DNA from: Acidobacteriota bacterium
GTDB taxonomy: Bacteria; Acidobacteriota; Terriglobia; Terriglobales; Acidobacteriaceae
Length of the DNA: 64,000 nt
NCBI GenBank assembly: GCA_013289765.1
Contig: JABCZI010000011.1
Coordinates: forward strand, 62,001 to 126,000
Direction of reading: 5' to 3'
Below, in pieces: positions 39,444 through 49,600 of the stretch. The notes under the pieces are model-generated. The model was not told where the DNA came from and did no database searches. It saw nothing but the letters and a program-made list of their open reading frames with translations. A program made the translations under genes and the position numbers. Position 1 is the stretch's first letter; each line of letters starts with the position of its first letter.

Positions 39444-39717
39444 GCTTGGTTTCGAAGCTGTCGAAGAACTCTCGCGCCGAGCGGGTCTTTCCTTTGTTCG
39501 CGTCATCCAGACCTTGCCGAATTCCCTCGCTCGCGTCAGCGCGCGCAGCAACGTCGAGCAGGCGCTGATATGCCTCCGCGTCCTGGACGACGGCCGCGGC
39601 CCTGCCCTTCACGGTGAGCACGACGGGGCGCTTACTCTTCTTGAGTTGTTTCATGAAGTCGCCCGACCGCCGGCGAAAAGTCGTAAGCGAATGAATATCC
39701 TTCGTGATATCGAGCAT
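39427..39717 (-). CDS. Phd/YefM-family antitoxin
   Basis: DIHSLTTFRRRSGDFMKQLKKSKRPVVLTVKGRAAAVVQDAEAYQRLLD. Confidence 0.87.
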   Translation of the reverse strand: MLDITKDIHSLTTFRRRSGDFMKQLKKSKRPVVLTVKGRAAAVVQDAEAYQRLLDVAARADASEGIRQGLDDANKGKTRSAREFFDSFETKHGLSR

Positions 39718-39863
39718 AGAGGCGATCTCCCCGTACCTTTTTAGGTGCTATGCAATTGTACCCCTCGGCCAACGTTCCTGAAAGCCGCATCCTTAGAGCC
39801 CACTGGGCAATTCAAGCCAATTTTGTCGCCACAACATTGAGGAAGAAGTTGGCGGGCTTTACA

Positions 39864-40415
39864 ATGCGCCTCATGCGCAAAATCGTTCTCAGCCTCGGTA
39901 TCAGCCTCGATGGCTACATCGCTCGTCCCGACGGAGCGGTCGATTTCCTGTTCATGCCGAAAGATTATTCGATGGCTTCTTTTTTCGCGGCTGTGGATAC
40001 CGTCGTCATGGGGCGCAAGACCCTCGAAGCCGGTCTGAAATTGAGCGGTGGAACGCTCCCCGCTATGTCCATGGCGTATTTCGTCTTCTCCCATTCGAAG
40101 CCGCCAGGCAAGTGCGAAGGATGGACTTTCGTCAATGAGTCTCTGGCTGCGTTTATCGCGAAACTCCGCAAGCGCCCCGGCAAAAATATCTGGCTCATGG
40201 GCGGCGGCGAGCTTGCCCGCGACTTTCTCCAAGCCGATTTAGTCGATGAACTCCATCTCGGCATTATTCCAGTATTGTTGGGCGAAGGCATCCCGCTGTT
40301 CCTTGCCGGCTTTCCTCAGCGCGATTTTTCATTGATCGAGAATAAGAGCTATTCCCAAGGGATGGTCGCCCTCAAGTACAAACGTCTCCGTACGAAAGGC
40401 AAGGGAGAAGCCTGA
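39864..40415 (+). CDS. dihydrofolate reductase family protein (RibD C-terminal-like)
   Basis: RKIVLSLGISLDGYIARPDGAVDFL...DTVVMGRKTLEAG...IWLMGGGELARDFLQADLVDELHLGIIPVLLGEGIPLF. Confidence 0.88.
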   Translation: MRLMRKIVLSLGISLDGYIARPDGAVDFLFMPKDYSMASFFAAVDTVVMGRKTLEAGLKLSGGTLPAMSMAYFVFSHSKPPGKCEGWTFVNESLAAFIAKLRKRPGKNIWLMGGGELARDFLQADLVDELHLGIIPVLLGEGIPLFLAGFPQRDFSLIENKSYSQGMVALKYKRLRTKGKGEA

Positions 40416-40559
40416 CCCTATTAGCCTTCTGCATTCCCTTGCATTTATGGCAACATCGCGGACGCCGAAGCGCAACTAATCTACCGGGTTAGAAAGTGGC
40501 TCATATTCGCGAACACGCCCGTGCAGAATGGAATATCTGACGGAAGTGAGGAGATTAAT

Positions 40560-40709
40560 ATGCTTTGGACGATCTTCGTTGTGCTTTTAGTTCTGTGGCT
40601 TCTGGGTTTTAGCCTGCACGTGGCCGGTGGCTTGATCCACCTGTTGCTGGTGGTAGCTCTGGTGGTTTTGGTTATCAACCTGCTGAGCGGCCGTTCCAGC
40701 GCAGTCTGA
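40560..40709 (+). CDS. small lmo0937-type two-TM membrane protein
   Basis: MLWTIFVVLLVLWLLGFSLHVAGGLIHLLLVVALVVLVINLLSGR; GTGAGGAG RBS. Confidence 0.8.
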   Translation: MLWTIFVVLLVLWLLGFSLHVAGGLIHLLLVVALVVLVINLLSGRSSAV

Positions 40710-40740
40710 AGGGGCCTCAGAGTAATTGATGACTCACCTG

Positions 40741-40785
40741 GCCTGTGCGCTTCTCATCATTAGAAAGGCGCACAGGCTTTTGTTC
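40741..40785 (+). terminator. intrinsic terminator
   Basis: GCCTGTGCGC...GCGCACAGGC followed by TTTTGTT. Confidence 0.75.
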
Positions 40786-40828
40786 GTCGATAGATGGCCC
40801 AGAGTCTGCGTCTCGTTACCTGTCTTCG

Positions 40829-42982
40829 CTAATGAATGGTTCGTTCGCTTTTGCGAACCGCCGGCGAACTCGTTGATCCTTCAAATTTGGGTTCCCCGAG
40901 TTTCGTAATCCATAAGCCGGAATGAATGTCGTTGAAATAGATCAGGCTGTTAAGCAGCGGACTATCGCACGTTACAGAGCATGGTTGCCCTCCCCACGTG
41001 AACGGTAAGTTCGGACGAAAACCTTTGGCATCGCCGGTCCAGAAGCGGGCAATCTCCCGCCCCTGGCGGTAGAGATCGCCGCGGAGTTCGCCGGAAATAT
41101 CAAGCACGCGCGCGCCACCGCTGTAGTAGCCCTCGTAGAGCATGTCGTTCGCAGCCCAGAAGTTGTGCGAACCGCCTTCCGGCACTTCATATTGCGCCAC
41201 TTCCCGCGGATGTTTGATGTCGGAAATATCCATCACATGGCAGATGGCACGCACTGGAATGCGGTCGCGATCCTCAAGCTCGAAAATGGCAGGAAACACT
41301 TCGTCACCCACAAATAAATAATTCTTGTAGCGGAACACGCTGTGCGTGCCCGCCAGCCATCCATCGCCATAGAGTTCGTAATGATTGAAGTGATATTGGC
41401 TTACGAGCTTGGGATTTTCGGGACTTCCTCCTGCCATGCCATTGCCTACGTCAAGGATGACCAATCCATCGCGCCAGTAGGCCAGATAAGCGAGACCGTC
41501 TTTGATCTGCAAATCGTGGAGATAACGGCCGCTGGTCATCGATCCCTGTTTGGTGTTAATGCTGACGACGGTGGGATTCTGCGCTTCCCAGCGAGCCACC
41601 TCTTTGGGATGTTTCGGATCCTGGAAATCGATAATGCGCAGCGATCCCGTCGCATCGTCGGTGATGTAGACGTAGTGTCCATCAATGTACGCGCTATGCA
41701 CCCCGCCGGTAACGGTCGCCGTATATTCGGAAAGGACTTTCAGGTGCGCGGCATCCGACGTATCCAGAAAAACAATGCCATTCTTGCGGTTCGAAGCGCC
41801 CTCGCGGGTGAACACTCCGATTTTTTCGTCCGGTGTGGTGCTGATGTCGTTGATGATGCGCGCGTCTACCTTCAGCGTGTCGAGCAGTTTTGGACTCGCC
41901 GGATCGGCGATGTCATAGACGAAAACTTTATCCGCGACTGTGGAGAGATAAGCGTGGTGGCCGATAATCCATTCTTCCGACATCTGCAAGTCGGGCATAG
42001 GGACATGGGAAACCACTTCAACATCCCGTTCCACATTGCGCGGTCGCACCACCACTGACGCAGCAGCGCTGTGCTGGCCAGTGCTGGCCATCACCACATA
42101 CGTGCCGGCTTTCTCTGCGACGAACGCTCCATCCGGATAAACCGACCCGCCCTCGCCGCTAATCGACCAGCGCACAGCAGGATTTTTTAAATGACCTCCG
42201 GCGCCGTCAAGCGCCGTGGCGGCGAAGTGGACGACGTCGCCGGTGCGTGCATCGGTGGTGGCGGGTTGCACCGTGAGCTTATGCGCGGCGTCGCGGGCCA
42301 CTTGCAGAGTCACAGTTGTATTCGCCGCTTCCGAAGTTGCTTTGATGATGACGCTGCCGGGGGCAAGGCCCGCTACAAGACCAGCGGCGTCGACGCTCGC
42401 GATGGACGGCTTTTCCGACGACCACTTAATGACCGCGTCGGATCGCGGATTGCCATTCTGCGTGCGAGCTACCGCTGTCAGCTTTTCCGCTCCTCCGACC
42501 ACTACGACCGGGTAAGCGGGCGGTTCAATCTCAAGGCTCGCGATTTTCGAAGTACCCACGTTCACGGTGGCATAGCCGGTCTTTCCTGCGATCACTGCGC
42601 CAACCGTGACAACTCCCGGAGCATGGAACGTTACTTCCCCAGATTCGTCGGCGCCCGCGAGGTCGAACGGAGCAGCGAACCACACTGAAGGTTTTTCCTC
42701 GATCGCTTTGCCGGCAGCATCCTTGGCAGTAGCGCTGAACTTTATTTTTTCCCCGACGTGCGCGTCGATTGTGCCGGGAGTGATCTCGACTGTTGCCGGA
42801 GCTACCGATGTGCTGGGCGGTTCTTGCTTGTTGCTATCTGGAGCGGTTTCCTGATTGGCAGGAGTCGCCTCTTGTTTGGCCGCTTCCGGTTTGACTGGGG
42901 TCGCATCCTGCGACCTCGCGACGTTCACCTCTGAAAGACAGATCACCAGAACTGCCATCACCATTACAGTCTGCTTGAACAT
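40829..42982 (-). CDS. secreted Ig-like (BIG2-type) plus LVIVD beta-propeller-repeat protein
   Basis: Signal peptide MFKQTVMVMAVLVICLSEV; Big2-like KWSSEKPSIASVDAAGLVAGLAPGSVIIKATS; LVIVD-like repeats; GGAGG RBS before the ATG at 42982. Confidence 0.83.
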   Translation of the reverse strand: MFKQTVMVMAVLVICLSEVNVARSQDATPVKPEAAKQEATPANQETAPDSNKQEPPSTSVAPATVEITPGTIDAHVGEKIKFSATAKDAAGKAIEEKPSVWFAAPFDLAGADESGEVTFHAPGVVTVGAVIAGKTGYATVNVGTSKIASLEIEPPAYPVVVVGGAEKLTAVARTQNGNPRSDAVIKWSSEKPSIASVDAAGLVAGLAPGSVIIKATSEAANTTVTLQVARDAAHKLTVQPATTDARTGDVVHFAATALDGAGGHLKNPAVRWSISGEGGSVYPDGAFVAEKAGTYVVMASTGQHSAAASVVVRPRNVERDVEVVSHVPMPDLQMSEEWIIGHHAYLSTVADKVFVYDIADPASPKLLDTLKVDARIINDISTTPDEKIGVFTREGASNRKNGIVFLDTSDAAHLKVLSEYTATVTGGVHSAYIDGHYVYITDDATGSLRIIDFQDPKHPKEVARWEAQNPTVVSINTKQGSMTSGRYLHDLQIKDGLAYLAYWRDGLVILDVGNGMAGGSPENPKLVSQYHFNHYELYGDGWLAGTHSVFRYKNYLFVGDEVFPAIFELEDRDRIPVRAICHVMDISDIKHPREVAQYEVPEGGSHNFWAANDMLYEGYYSGGARVLDISGELRGDLYRQGREIARFWTGDAKGFRPNLPFTWGGQPCSVTCDSPLLNSLIYFNDIHSGLWITKLGEPKFEGSTSSPAVRKSERTIH

Positions 42983-43023
42983 GCGCCCTCCGGATTTAGA
43001 TTTGTCGTTTGGCAAGTGTGGCG

Positions 43024-43058
43024 AACGACTAACGACCAACGACTAACGACTAACGACC
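43024..43058. repeat. heptanucleotide tandem repeat AACGAC(T/C) x5
   Basis: AACGACT AACGACC AACGACT AACGACT AACGACC; contains the stop codon of the 43050-44234 gene. Confidence 0.92.
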
Positions 43059-44234
43059 AGTCACCGCTTCCATTTTCCAAAAATCAATTCCGGCTGCTTG
43101 CGGACCTACATCGACCGTAGCCGCCGTTTTTAAAGTTTCGAGATCGATCACTTCGACCGTGCCGGGCTCAGCTCCCACTCCTTCGACCGAAATAAAGGCA
43201 TAGCGGTCGTCGGGCGAAACCACCGCGCCGTGAACAATTTTTCTTTGCGTCGGAATTCTCGCCAACTCGCGCCCCGTTGTCGGATCGAAGACCGACACCG
43301 ACTGCCCGCGTTTGTTCGTGGCAATCAACCGTCCGTCTTTCGTCATCGCCAGATTGTAGACTCCGGTTCCCGCTGGAAATCGCCGGGCCAGGGTCCATGT
43401 AACGGTATTGATAGCAACGATCTCGTTCGACTGATTGCAGGCCACGTAGATGATCGATCCATCGTTCGAGGGCTGCGCCCAGGTCGGGGTGCACGAAGTT
43501 TTGTGATCCGTCATCGCGTGCGCGGCAGGCGCGCCGGCCATTCCCATTTCTTTGCCCTGTGCCAGCATGAAATAGCGATCGACCGCGAACTTCTTGGTAT
43601 CGATTTCGACCAGCATGTCGTCCATCATGCAAGCCGAATAATGTTTTGTGCCGTCGTGGTTGAGGCGGGAACCATGCGGCATAGTGCAGGTAGGAATGCG
43701 TTTCACCTCGATCATCTGATCTGTGGCCACTACGGAGATCGACGAGGGAACCATATCGCCGTGGAAATTTGCGTTCGCCACATAGATAAAATTGCCGTCA
43801 GGAGTGATATCGGTCGTGGCCGGAAACAATCCAAGGCTGGTGTACTTGATCATCGTGTCTGTGCCAGCGCGGTATTTCCACACCGAACCGTTCGGCCTGC
43901 CGTGGCCCACAGAGACGTAAAGGAATTGTTTATCGGGAGAGACGGCGACGCCGTGTGGCCCGTTGATATCCATCGGCATCAATCCGGTGCGCATCTGGCT
44001 TTCGACTTTCGCGCCTCCGGGACCAAAGCGAATGAGCACGATTTTGTCCGCGGACTCGCAGACGACATAAACGAAGTAGTCTTTTGCAGGACCCGGTGTG
44101 GAGTTAAAAGTCTGCGCCCCGCCGACGACGGCCAGCACAAAAAAAACCAGCAGACAAAACAGTAAGTAATAACTTGGGAAGGAGAAACCTAAGTTCCGGT
44201 TTTTGTGGCGAGAACTGGCGGTATCGACCATCAT
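43050..44234 (-). CDS. YncE-like/YVTN beta-propeller protein
   Basis: DYFVYVVCESADKIVLI...GPHGVAVSPDKQFLYVSVGHG...DGNFIYVANANFHGDMVPSSISVV; N-terminal TM. Confidence 0.85.
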   Translation of the reverse strand: MMVDTASSRHKNRNLGFSFPSYYLLFCLLVFFVLAVVGGAQTFNSTPGPAKDYFVYVVCESADKIVLIRFGPGGAKVESQMRTGLMPMDINGPHGVAVSPDKQFLYVSVGHGRPNGSVWKYRAGTDTMIKYTSLGLFPATTDITPDGNFIYVANANFHGDMVPSSISVVATDQMIEVKRIPTCTMPHGSRLNHDGTKHYSACMMDDMLVEIDTKKFAVDRYFMLAQGKEMGMAGAPAAHAMTDHKTSCTPTWAQPSNDGSIIYVACNQSNEIVAINTVTWTLARRFPAGTGVYNLAMTKDGRLIATNKRGQSVSVFDPTTGRELARIPTQRKIVHGAVVSPDDRYAFISVEGVGAEPGTVEVIDLETLKTAATVDVGPQAAGIDFWKMEAVTGR

Positions 44235-44339
44235 CGTTCATTTTCCGCCACGGACTCCATTGGCGGTCGGAGAAGTATATCCAAACCACACGGAGCGCAC
44301 CACTCGCGCCATGTCGGAAAGAAATATCTGGTGAAAAAT

Positions 44340-44416
44340 TGGTCGGGGCGATAGGATTTGAACCTACGACCCCCTGCGCCCAAGGCAGGTGCGCTACCAG
44401 GCTGCGCTACGCCCCG
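44340..44416 (-). tRNA. tRNA-Pro(UGG) with encoded CCA
   Basis: Acceptor CGGGGCG/CGCCCCG, anticodon arm CCTGC-CTTGGGC-GCAGG, T-arm GTAGGTTCGAATCCTAT, 3' ACCA. Confidence 0.97.
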
Positions 44417-44482
44417 ACTTTGTAAAGACTCTACTGAATCAATGACGGTTCCAATTATAAACGACGGAAAGCGCTATAATTT

Positions 44483-45040
44483 TTGACTGGATATATGCCC
44501 AGCCTGCGGTATGCGTTAGTCGCCTACATCAAGAGTCCAGTGGGAGAGTTTGTCGAGAATCTCCGGCGGGAGTTGCATCCCGAACTTCCCCATTTTAGCG
44601 CCCACCTTACCCTCCTGCCGCCGCGCCCGTTGCAGGGCAGTGAAGGTACCGCTTTACAGGCCCTGGCGCGCATCTGCTGCCAGACTGAGCCTTTTGAAGT
44701 GGTCCTCGGCGAAATGGCAACTTTTGTTCCCACCACCCCTACGGTTTACATTCGCGTAGCGCATGGAGCTTCACGGCTGCAGGAGTTACACGAGGAAATG
44801 AATCAGAGAGCGCTTGCCTTCCGCGAGGAGTGGCCTTACATTCCGCACCTTACGATTGCGAAAATGGCGACCGAACCAGCAGCCGAAAAAGCCTTGGCGA
44901 TTGCCCGCGCGCGCTGGCAGCAATATTCAGGAAGCCGGCGTATTCTGCTTGATCGCCTCACGTTCGTACGCGAAGACGCGCTCAACTGCTGGGTTGATCT
45001 GGCCCCAGTGCCGCTCGGCGGCAGCCTGGTTCTACCTTAG
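44483..45040 (+). CDS. 2'-5' RNA ligase/cyclic phosphodiesterase superfamily protein
   Basis: Two HxTx motifs (HLTLLPPRP, HLTIAKM), ~185 aa. Confidence 0.85.
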   Translation: MTGYMPSLRYALVAYIKSPVGEFVENLRRELHPELPHFSAHLTLLPPRPLQGSEGTALQALARICCQTEPFEVVLGEMATFVPTTPTVYIRVAHGASRLQELHEEMNQRALAFREEWPYIPHLTIAKMATEPAAEKALAIARARWQQYSGSRRILLDRLTFVREDALNCWVDLAPVPLGGSLVLP

Positions 45041-45241
45041 TCGTCCTCTGCTTGAGTAACCACAACCGATTACCTACCCATTACGTTACGCCCGCCCCGT
45101 ACACTCATGCCCCCTGGTACATCTCACTCCCGTGCGTTGCGGAGGCTTACGGAGGGCTGTAAACAAAGAGGAGGGGATGTGTTGACTCCCGCGCCGGGAG
45201 CGGTTTCGCCGCGCGGGGTTCAGTCATGCCGGAGGCAGAGA

Positions 45242-46510
45242 ATGCAGATCGGGGTATACGGCTCGGGTTATCTGGGGACAGTGATTTCCGCGTGTCTGGC
45301 AGATTTTGGCACTCCGGTTTCCTGTTGTCACCCCGACCGGACGCGCATGGTCGAGATGGCGCAGGGCAATATCCCGTTCTTCGAGAAGAATTTGAAAGAG
45401 GTGATCCGCCGCAACGTGCGGGCTGGGCGCCTGGCATATTCCACCGACATCGAATCGTTCGCGCGCAAGACGCAAGTTATTTTCTTAGCGGAAGATAGCG
45501 CCGAGAATCTGACCGACGTAGTGATGCGCATTGCGCGGCTCGCGGCCAAGCCTCCGATTCTTACCATCGTGACGCCGGTGGCCGTGGGTACGGCTGCGGG
45601 ACTGGAAAAATCATTGAAAGAGGCTGGCTTGCAAGGGACGATCGTTTCGCAGCCCATGTTCTTCACCGATGGGTGCGCGGTGGAAGACTTCAACTGGCCT
45701 GATCGGCTGATTCTTGGATCCACTTCGAACGAAGCGGTGCATGCTCTGAAGCAAATTTATCACCCGCTGGTGATGCGAGGTGTGCCGGTGATTGTCACCA
45801 ACCAGGCAACGGCAGAGTTAGTGCGCGAATCGGCAACGGCATTCGTCGCGACAAAAATTTCCTTTATTAATGAGGTCGCCGCGTTATGCGAGCGGGTTGG
45901 CGCGGATGCTGTAAGTCTGGCGCTGGCGCTTGGCCTGGATAAAAAAATCGCTCCGCGCTGCCTGCAGCCGGGAGCGGGCATGGGCGGCGTGTTCGCTGAG
46001 TCAGACATGGATTCGCTGGCTGAGCTGGCGAAGAACAATGGAGTCTCCCTGAAAGTCTTGACTGCGGCACGGGACGTCAACCTCTGCCTGGCAGATCAGT
46101 TGGTCGATAAGATTGCTCAGGCATTGAATTCAGTCGAGAACAAGGACGTAGGAATTATTGGTCTGGCATTCAAGCCGAACACGAATTCGGTGGCTGGTTC
46201 GTCAGCGGTTCGGCTGGCGGAAGCGCTGGTCGCAAAAGGCGCGCGAGTGCGGGCGTACGACCCAGTGGCGCTCGCCGAGGCAAAGATGCGGCTGAATGGG
46301 TCGGTGCGCTATTGCGATACGGCATACGCTGCAGCGGAAGGCATGGACGCTCTCGTCGTGGGCACGGGCTGGCCTGAGTTTCGCGTACTCGATTTTGAAC
46401 GCATCAAGCATCTGCTGAAGAAGCCTCTCATCGTCGATACCAAGAACCTTCTGGATTCGGTGCGGCTGCGCGCCATGGGATTTGAATATGTTGGAGTAGG
46501 CCGGGGTTAA
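45242..46510 (+). CDS. UDP-glucose/GDP-mannose dehydrogenase-family protein with degenerate active site
   Basis: IGVYGSGYLGTVISACLADFG Rossmann; VEDFNWPDRLILG; FKPNT; catalytic motifs altered (see findings). Confidence 0.87.
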   Translation: MQIGVYGSGYLGTVISACLADFGTPVSCCHPDRTRMVEMAQGNIPFFEKNLKEVIRRNVRAGRLAYSTDIESFARKTQVIFLAEDSAENLTDVVMRIARLAAKPPILTIVTPVAVGTAAGLEKSLKEAGLQGTIVSQPMFFTDGCAVEDFNWPDRLILGSTSNEAVHALKQIYHPLVMRGVPVIVTNQATAELVRESATAFVATKISFINEVAALCERVGADAVSLALALGLDKKIAPRCLQPGAGMGGVFAESDMDSLAELAKNNGVSLKVLTAARDVNLCLADQLVDKIAQALNSVENKDVGIIGLAFKPNTNSVAGSSAVRLAEALVAKGARVRAYDPVALAEAKMRLNGSVRYCDTAYAAAEGMDALVVGTGWPEFRVLDFERIKHLLKKPLIVDTKNLLDSVRLRAMGFEYVGVGRG

Positions 46511-46613
46511 GAATTAGGCGCTTACCTGCTGTGGATAATCGCTGCAGCCCTGCAGCATACTTTCCATTAGGCGAACGGTTGGCGAAACTCCATGTTTTGG
46601 CTACAATATTTAA

Positions 46614-49600
46614 ATGCTGTCCACCCCCTCGTCCTTAGCCTGGGCTCATCCTCTAGTTGCGGAGTGGTTTGTCCAGCGGTTTGCCACTCCGACCGAGCCA
46701 CAGGAGCAAGGATGGCCGCACATTCTAGCCGGCAGAACAACTTTGATCTCGGCGCCTACCGGGTCGGGCAAAACGCTAGCGGCGTTTCTGGCCTGCATTG
46801 ACCGCCTGGTGCGCAAAGCGTTGGCGGGTGATTTGGCTGACCGGACGGAGGTTCTGTACGTCTCGCCCCTCAAGGCGCTCGGCAACGACATCCAGAAAAA
46901 TCTGGAGATCCCTCTCGGCGAAATTCTCGCCATGGCGGGTGCGCGTGGTTTGCTCATGCCGGAGATTCGCACTGCGGTTCGCACCGGCGATACGCTTATG
47001 CATGAACGGCGCGCCATGCTCAAAAGGCCACCCCACATTCTGGTGACGACGCCGGAATCGCTTTACATTCTGCTCACTGCGGACAAGAGTCGGGCAATTC
47101 TGCGCGACGTGGAAACCGTGATCGTCGATGAGATTCACGCGGTCGCCGATGACAAGCGCGGAGCGCATTTAACACTCTCGTTGGAACGGTTGGAAGCGCT
47201 GACCTACAAGCGGCCGGTGCGGATTGGGCTTTCTGCGACGCAGAAGCCGATTGAAGAAGTCGCGCATTTTCTTACGGGCTCGTCGGATGCAGACGGGTCT
47301 CGACCTGATGCGGTGATCGTCAACATCGGGCACAAGCGAAAACTCGATATGGCTGTCGAAGTTCCCTCGATGCCCTTGGGGCCGGTGGCCTCGAACGAAA
47401 TGTGGGACGAGGTTTACAACCGGCTGGTGACACTGGTGGAGCAGCATCGATCGACTCTGGTTTTTGTGAACACGCGGCGGATGGCGGAGCGTGTCGCTCA
47501 TCACTTGGGCGAGCGCATTGGGGAAGAGAATGTCGCGGCGCACCACGGCAGTTTGTCCCGCAAGCTGCGCTTGGCTGCTGAGAAGAAATTGAAAGAAGGC
47601 CAGGTGCGGGTATTGGTGGCGACCGCGTCGCTCGAACTGGGAATTGACGTTGGCACAGTGGATTTGGTGGTGCAGATTAATTCGCCGCGTGCCATTGCGG
47701 TGACGTTGCAACGCGTGGGCCGCTCCGGACACTGGCGCGGCGCGGTCCCCAAAGGAAGATTATTTGCGACCACGCGTGATGATCTGCTGGAGTGCGCGGC
47801 CTTGGTGAGAGCGATTCGGGAAGGCGATCTCGATCGCCTGGTAATTCCGGATTCGCCACTCGATGTGTTGGCGCAGCAGATTGTCGCGGCGTGCGCGGCG
47901 GAAGAGTGGGCGGAAGATGAAATGTTCGCGCTGGTTCGGCGCGCTTATCCATACCGGAACCTGACGCGGGCCACTTTCGATTCGATCCTCGAAATGCTTT
48001 CGGAGGGCATCGCTTCGAAGCGCGGCCGGTATGGAGCATATGTTCACCGGGACCGCGTAAACGGGAAGCTGCGGGCGCGGCGCGGAGCACGCCTGGCCGC
48101 GATCACAAGCGGCGGAGCGATTCCCGACAATTCTCTTTATGCGGTTGTTGCGGAACCCGATGGTCTTGTCGTGGGCACGGTGGATGAAGATTTTGCCGTT
48201 GAGAGCAATCGTGGCGACATCATGCTGTTGGGAAATACTTCGTGGATGATTCGCCGCGTCGAAACCAACGCCGGTCGCGTTCTGGTGCAGGATGCGCACG
48301 GTGCGCCGCCGAGCGTGCCGTTCTGGCGGGGCGAAGCGCCGGCGCGAACCCAGGAACTTTCCGAGCACATTGGAAATCTGCGGCAGGAGATCAGCGAGAT
48401 GCTGCCGCACACTTCGCCGGTTGGCTTCTCGGCGACGCAACCGGACGTCGCCGCAGCCGTTTCGTGGCTGAAGCAGGAATGCGGACTCGACGATTCCGGT
48501 GCGGAGCAGACGATTGAATATATCCTGCAAGGCCGAGCGGTTCTGGGCGCGGTTCCGACGCAAACGACCGTGATTGCGGAGCGCTTCTTCGACGAAGGCG
48601 GGGGCATGCAGTTGGTGATTCACGCACCGTTTGGCGGTCGCATTAATAAGGCTTGGGGCCTCGCTTTGCGCAAGCGCTTCTGCGTCGGCTTCAACTTTGA
48701 ATTGCAGGCAGCGGCGACCGACAACGGGCTTAATATTGCGCTTGCGGAGCAGCACAGTTTTCCGTTGGCTGACGTCTTCAATTTTCTTCAGGCGGCCACG
48801 GTGCAGCCGATACTGGAACAGGCGGCGCTCGATTCTCCGATTTTCGCCACGCGCTGGCGCTGGGATGCGAATCGCGCGCTGGCATTGTTGCGCTTTCAGA
48901 ACGGAAAGAAAGTTCCACCGCAGATTCAGCGCATGCGCTCCGAGGATCTGCTTGCATCTGTGTTTCCCGATGCTGCGGCCTGCTTCGAGAATATTCAGGG
49001 AGACCGCCAAATTCCGGATCATCCGCTGGTGGGCGAAGTGATGAAAGATGTGCTCACCGAAGCGATGGATATTGACGGTCTGAAAACTCTGCTGACTGGA
49101 TTGGCCGATGGCCGGATTCGCTGTATCGCGGTCGACACACCGGTTCCATCGCAGTTTTCGCACGAGATTCTTAATGCGAATCCGTACGCTTTCCTGGACG
49201 ACGCGCCGTTAGAAGAGCGGCGGGCGCGCGCGGTGCAGATGCGGCGCATGCTGCCGGAATCGGTTTTGGAAGAAGTTGGGGGACTCGACCAGGCTGCGAT
49301 TGCGCAGGTGCGGGAAGAGGCTTGGCCGGATGTGCGCGATGCCGATGAGTTGCATGATGTGCTGCATACTCTGGTGGCACTGCCCGAAGTGAGAGTCGAT
49401 TTCGGCAGCGGACAGTGGAAGTTTTATTTTGATCGACTGGTCGCCGAGGGGCGAGCCGCATCCGCGGTATCTGGTGGCCGACTTTACTGGGTGGCTGCGG
49501 AACGGGCTAAAACTTTTTCGGTATTGTTTCCCGAGGCGCGATTCGAGCCAAAATTGACGGAAGTGGAAGGAACAGTTCCTTCGCGGGAAGATGCTTTGTT

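Noticed and set aside
44174-44425. 83-aa plus-strand ORF containing LVGAIGFEPTTPCAQGRCATRLRYAP
   Set aside because: This is the translated antisense of the tRNA-Pro gene, a classic annotation artefact.
47760-49163. 467-aa minus-strand ORF antisense to lhr
   Set aside because: Arg/His-rich shadow ORF in high-GC sequence with no recognisable domain; lhr on the other strand is strongly supported.
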